From an uncultured Oscillospiraceae bacterium (GTDB lineage Bacteria; Bacillota_A; Clostridia; Oscillospirales; Oscillospiraceae), in the NCBI GenBank assembly GCA_900770015.1, contig CAAGIU010000171.1, positions 1 to 5,354 on the forward strand: a stretch of 5,354 nucleotides of DNA, read 5' to 3'. Numbering within the stretch: the stretch's first letter is position 1; every line of letters begins with the position of its first letter. The notes under the pieces were generated by a model. The model was not told the origin of the DNA. It saw only the letters and a program-made list of their open reading frames with translations, and did not search any database. A program made the translations under genes and the position numbers. This document shows, in pieces, positions 5,298 through 5,354 of the stretch.

Positions 5298-5354
5298 GCC
5301 AGGAACCGATTTCTGCGTGTTTGGTTGGATGGGAAAATGCTGGACATGGTACGG

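Larger units (their letters stand above)
5069..5354. other. gene-poor right flank with clustered inverted repeats
   Basis: AT-rich at first (to about 5210), then GC-richer. No gene with a good start is visible. It holds a promoter-like sequence (5160-5188), three adjacent inverted repeats (5198-5247, 5241-5262, 5279-5297), and a reading frame that stays open from an ATG at 5118 to the window end (79 codons). That frame has only a weak Shine-Dalgarno-like GGGACGG upstream, no motif that I recognise, and runs through all three palindromes, so I do not call it a gene. Confidence 0.5.

Overview
This window looks like chromosomal DNA of a low-to-mid-GC Bacillota, most likely a gut Clostridia member (Oscillospiraceae/Ruminococcaceae type). 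The grounds are AAGGAGG-class Shine-Dalgarno sites before every gene, TATAAT-type promoters, GC-rich reading frames between AT-rich gaps, and short strong intrinsic terminators. The taxonomic call is an inference from style and protein type, not from a marker gene.

Layout, left to right. Positions 1-143 are AT-rich and intergenic; a possible start of a leftward gene (Shine-Dalgarno plus ATG) sits at the extreme left edge. Next is a strong leftward terminator (145-176) and the leftward gene it ends, a complete ROK-family glucokinase (192-1139). A 226-bp divergent control region (1140-1365) carries a probable leftward glucokinase promoter, a good rightward extended -10 promoter, and an interrupted palindrome over the rightward -35 box that could be an operator. 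Two rightward genes follow (1366-3147 and 3140-5032), overlapping by 8 bp, which encode the two halves of a heterodimeric ABC exporter of the YheI/YheH (BmrC/BmrD) type. A strong rightward terminator (5039-5068) closes this operon. The last 286 bp have no supportable gene but contain a promoter-like sequence and a cluster of inverted repeats that looks like an interspersed palindromic element.

How the parts work. The glucokinase traps intracellular glucose as glucose-6-phosphate. The ABC pair shows the expected asymmetry of heterodimeric exporters: the first subunit has Asp in place of the catalytic Glu but a normal signature, and the second has the catalytic Glu but an altered signature (SAGQ). 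One ATP site should therefore be hydrolytic and one degenerate. The cargo cannot be read from sequence. I see no evidence that glucokinase and exporter share a pathway; they share only a control region.

I do not find a wholly new system. The items most worth a second look are the candidate operator, the similar box in both divergent promoters, the extra N-terminal membrane helix of the second ABC subunit, and the structured repeat at the right end.
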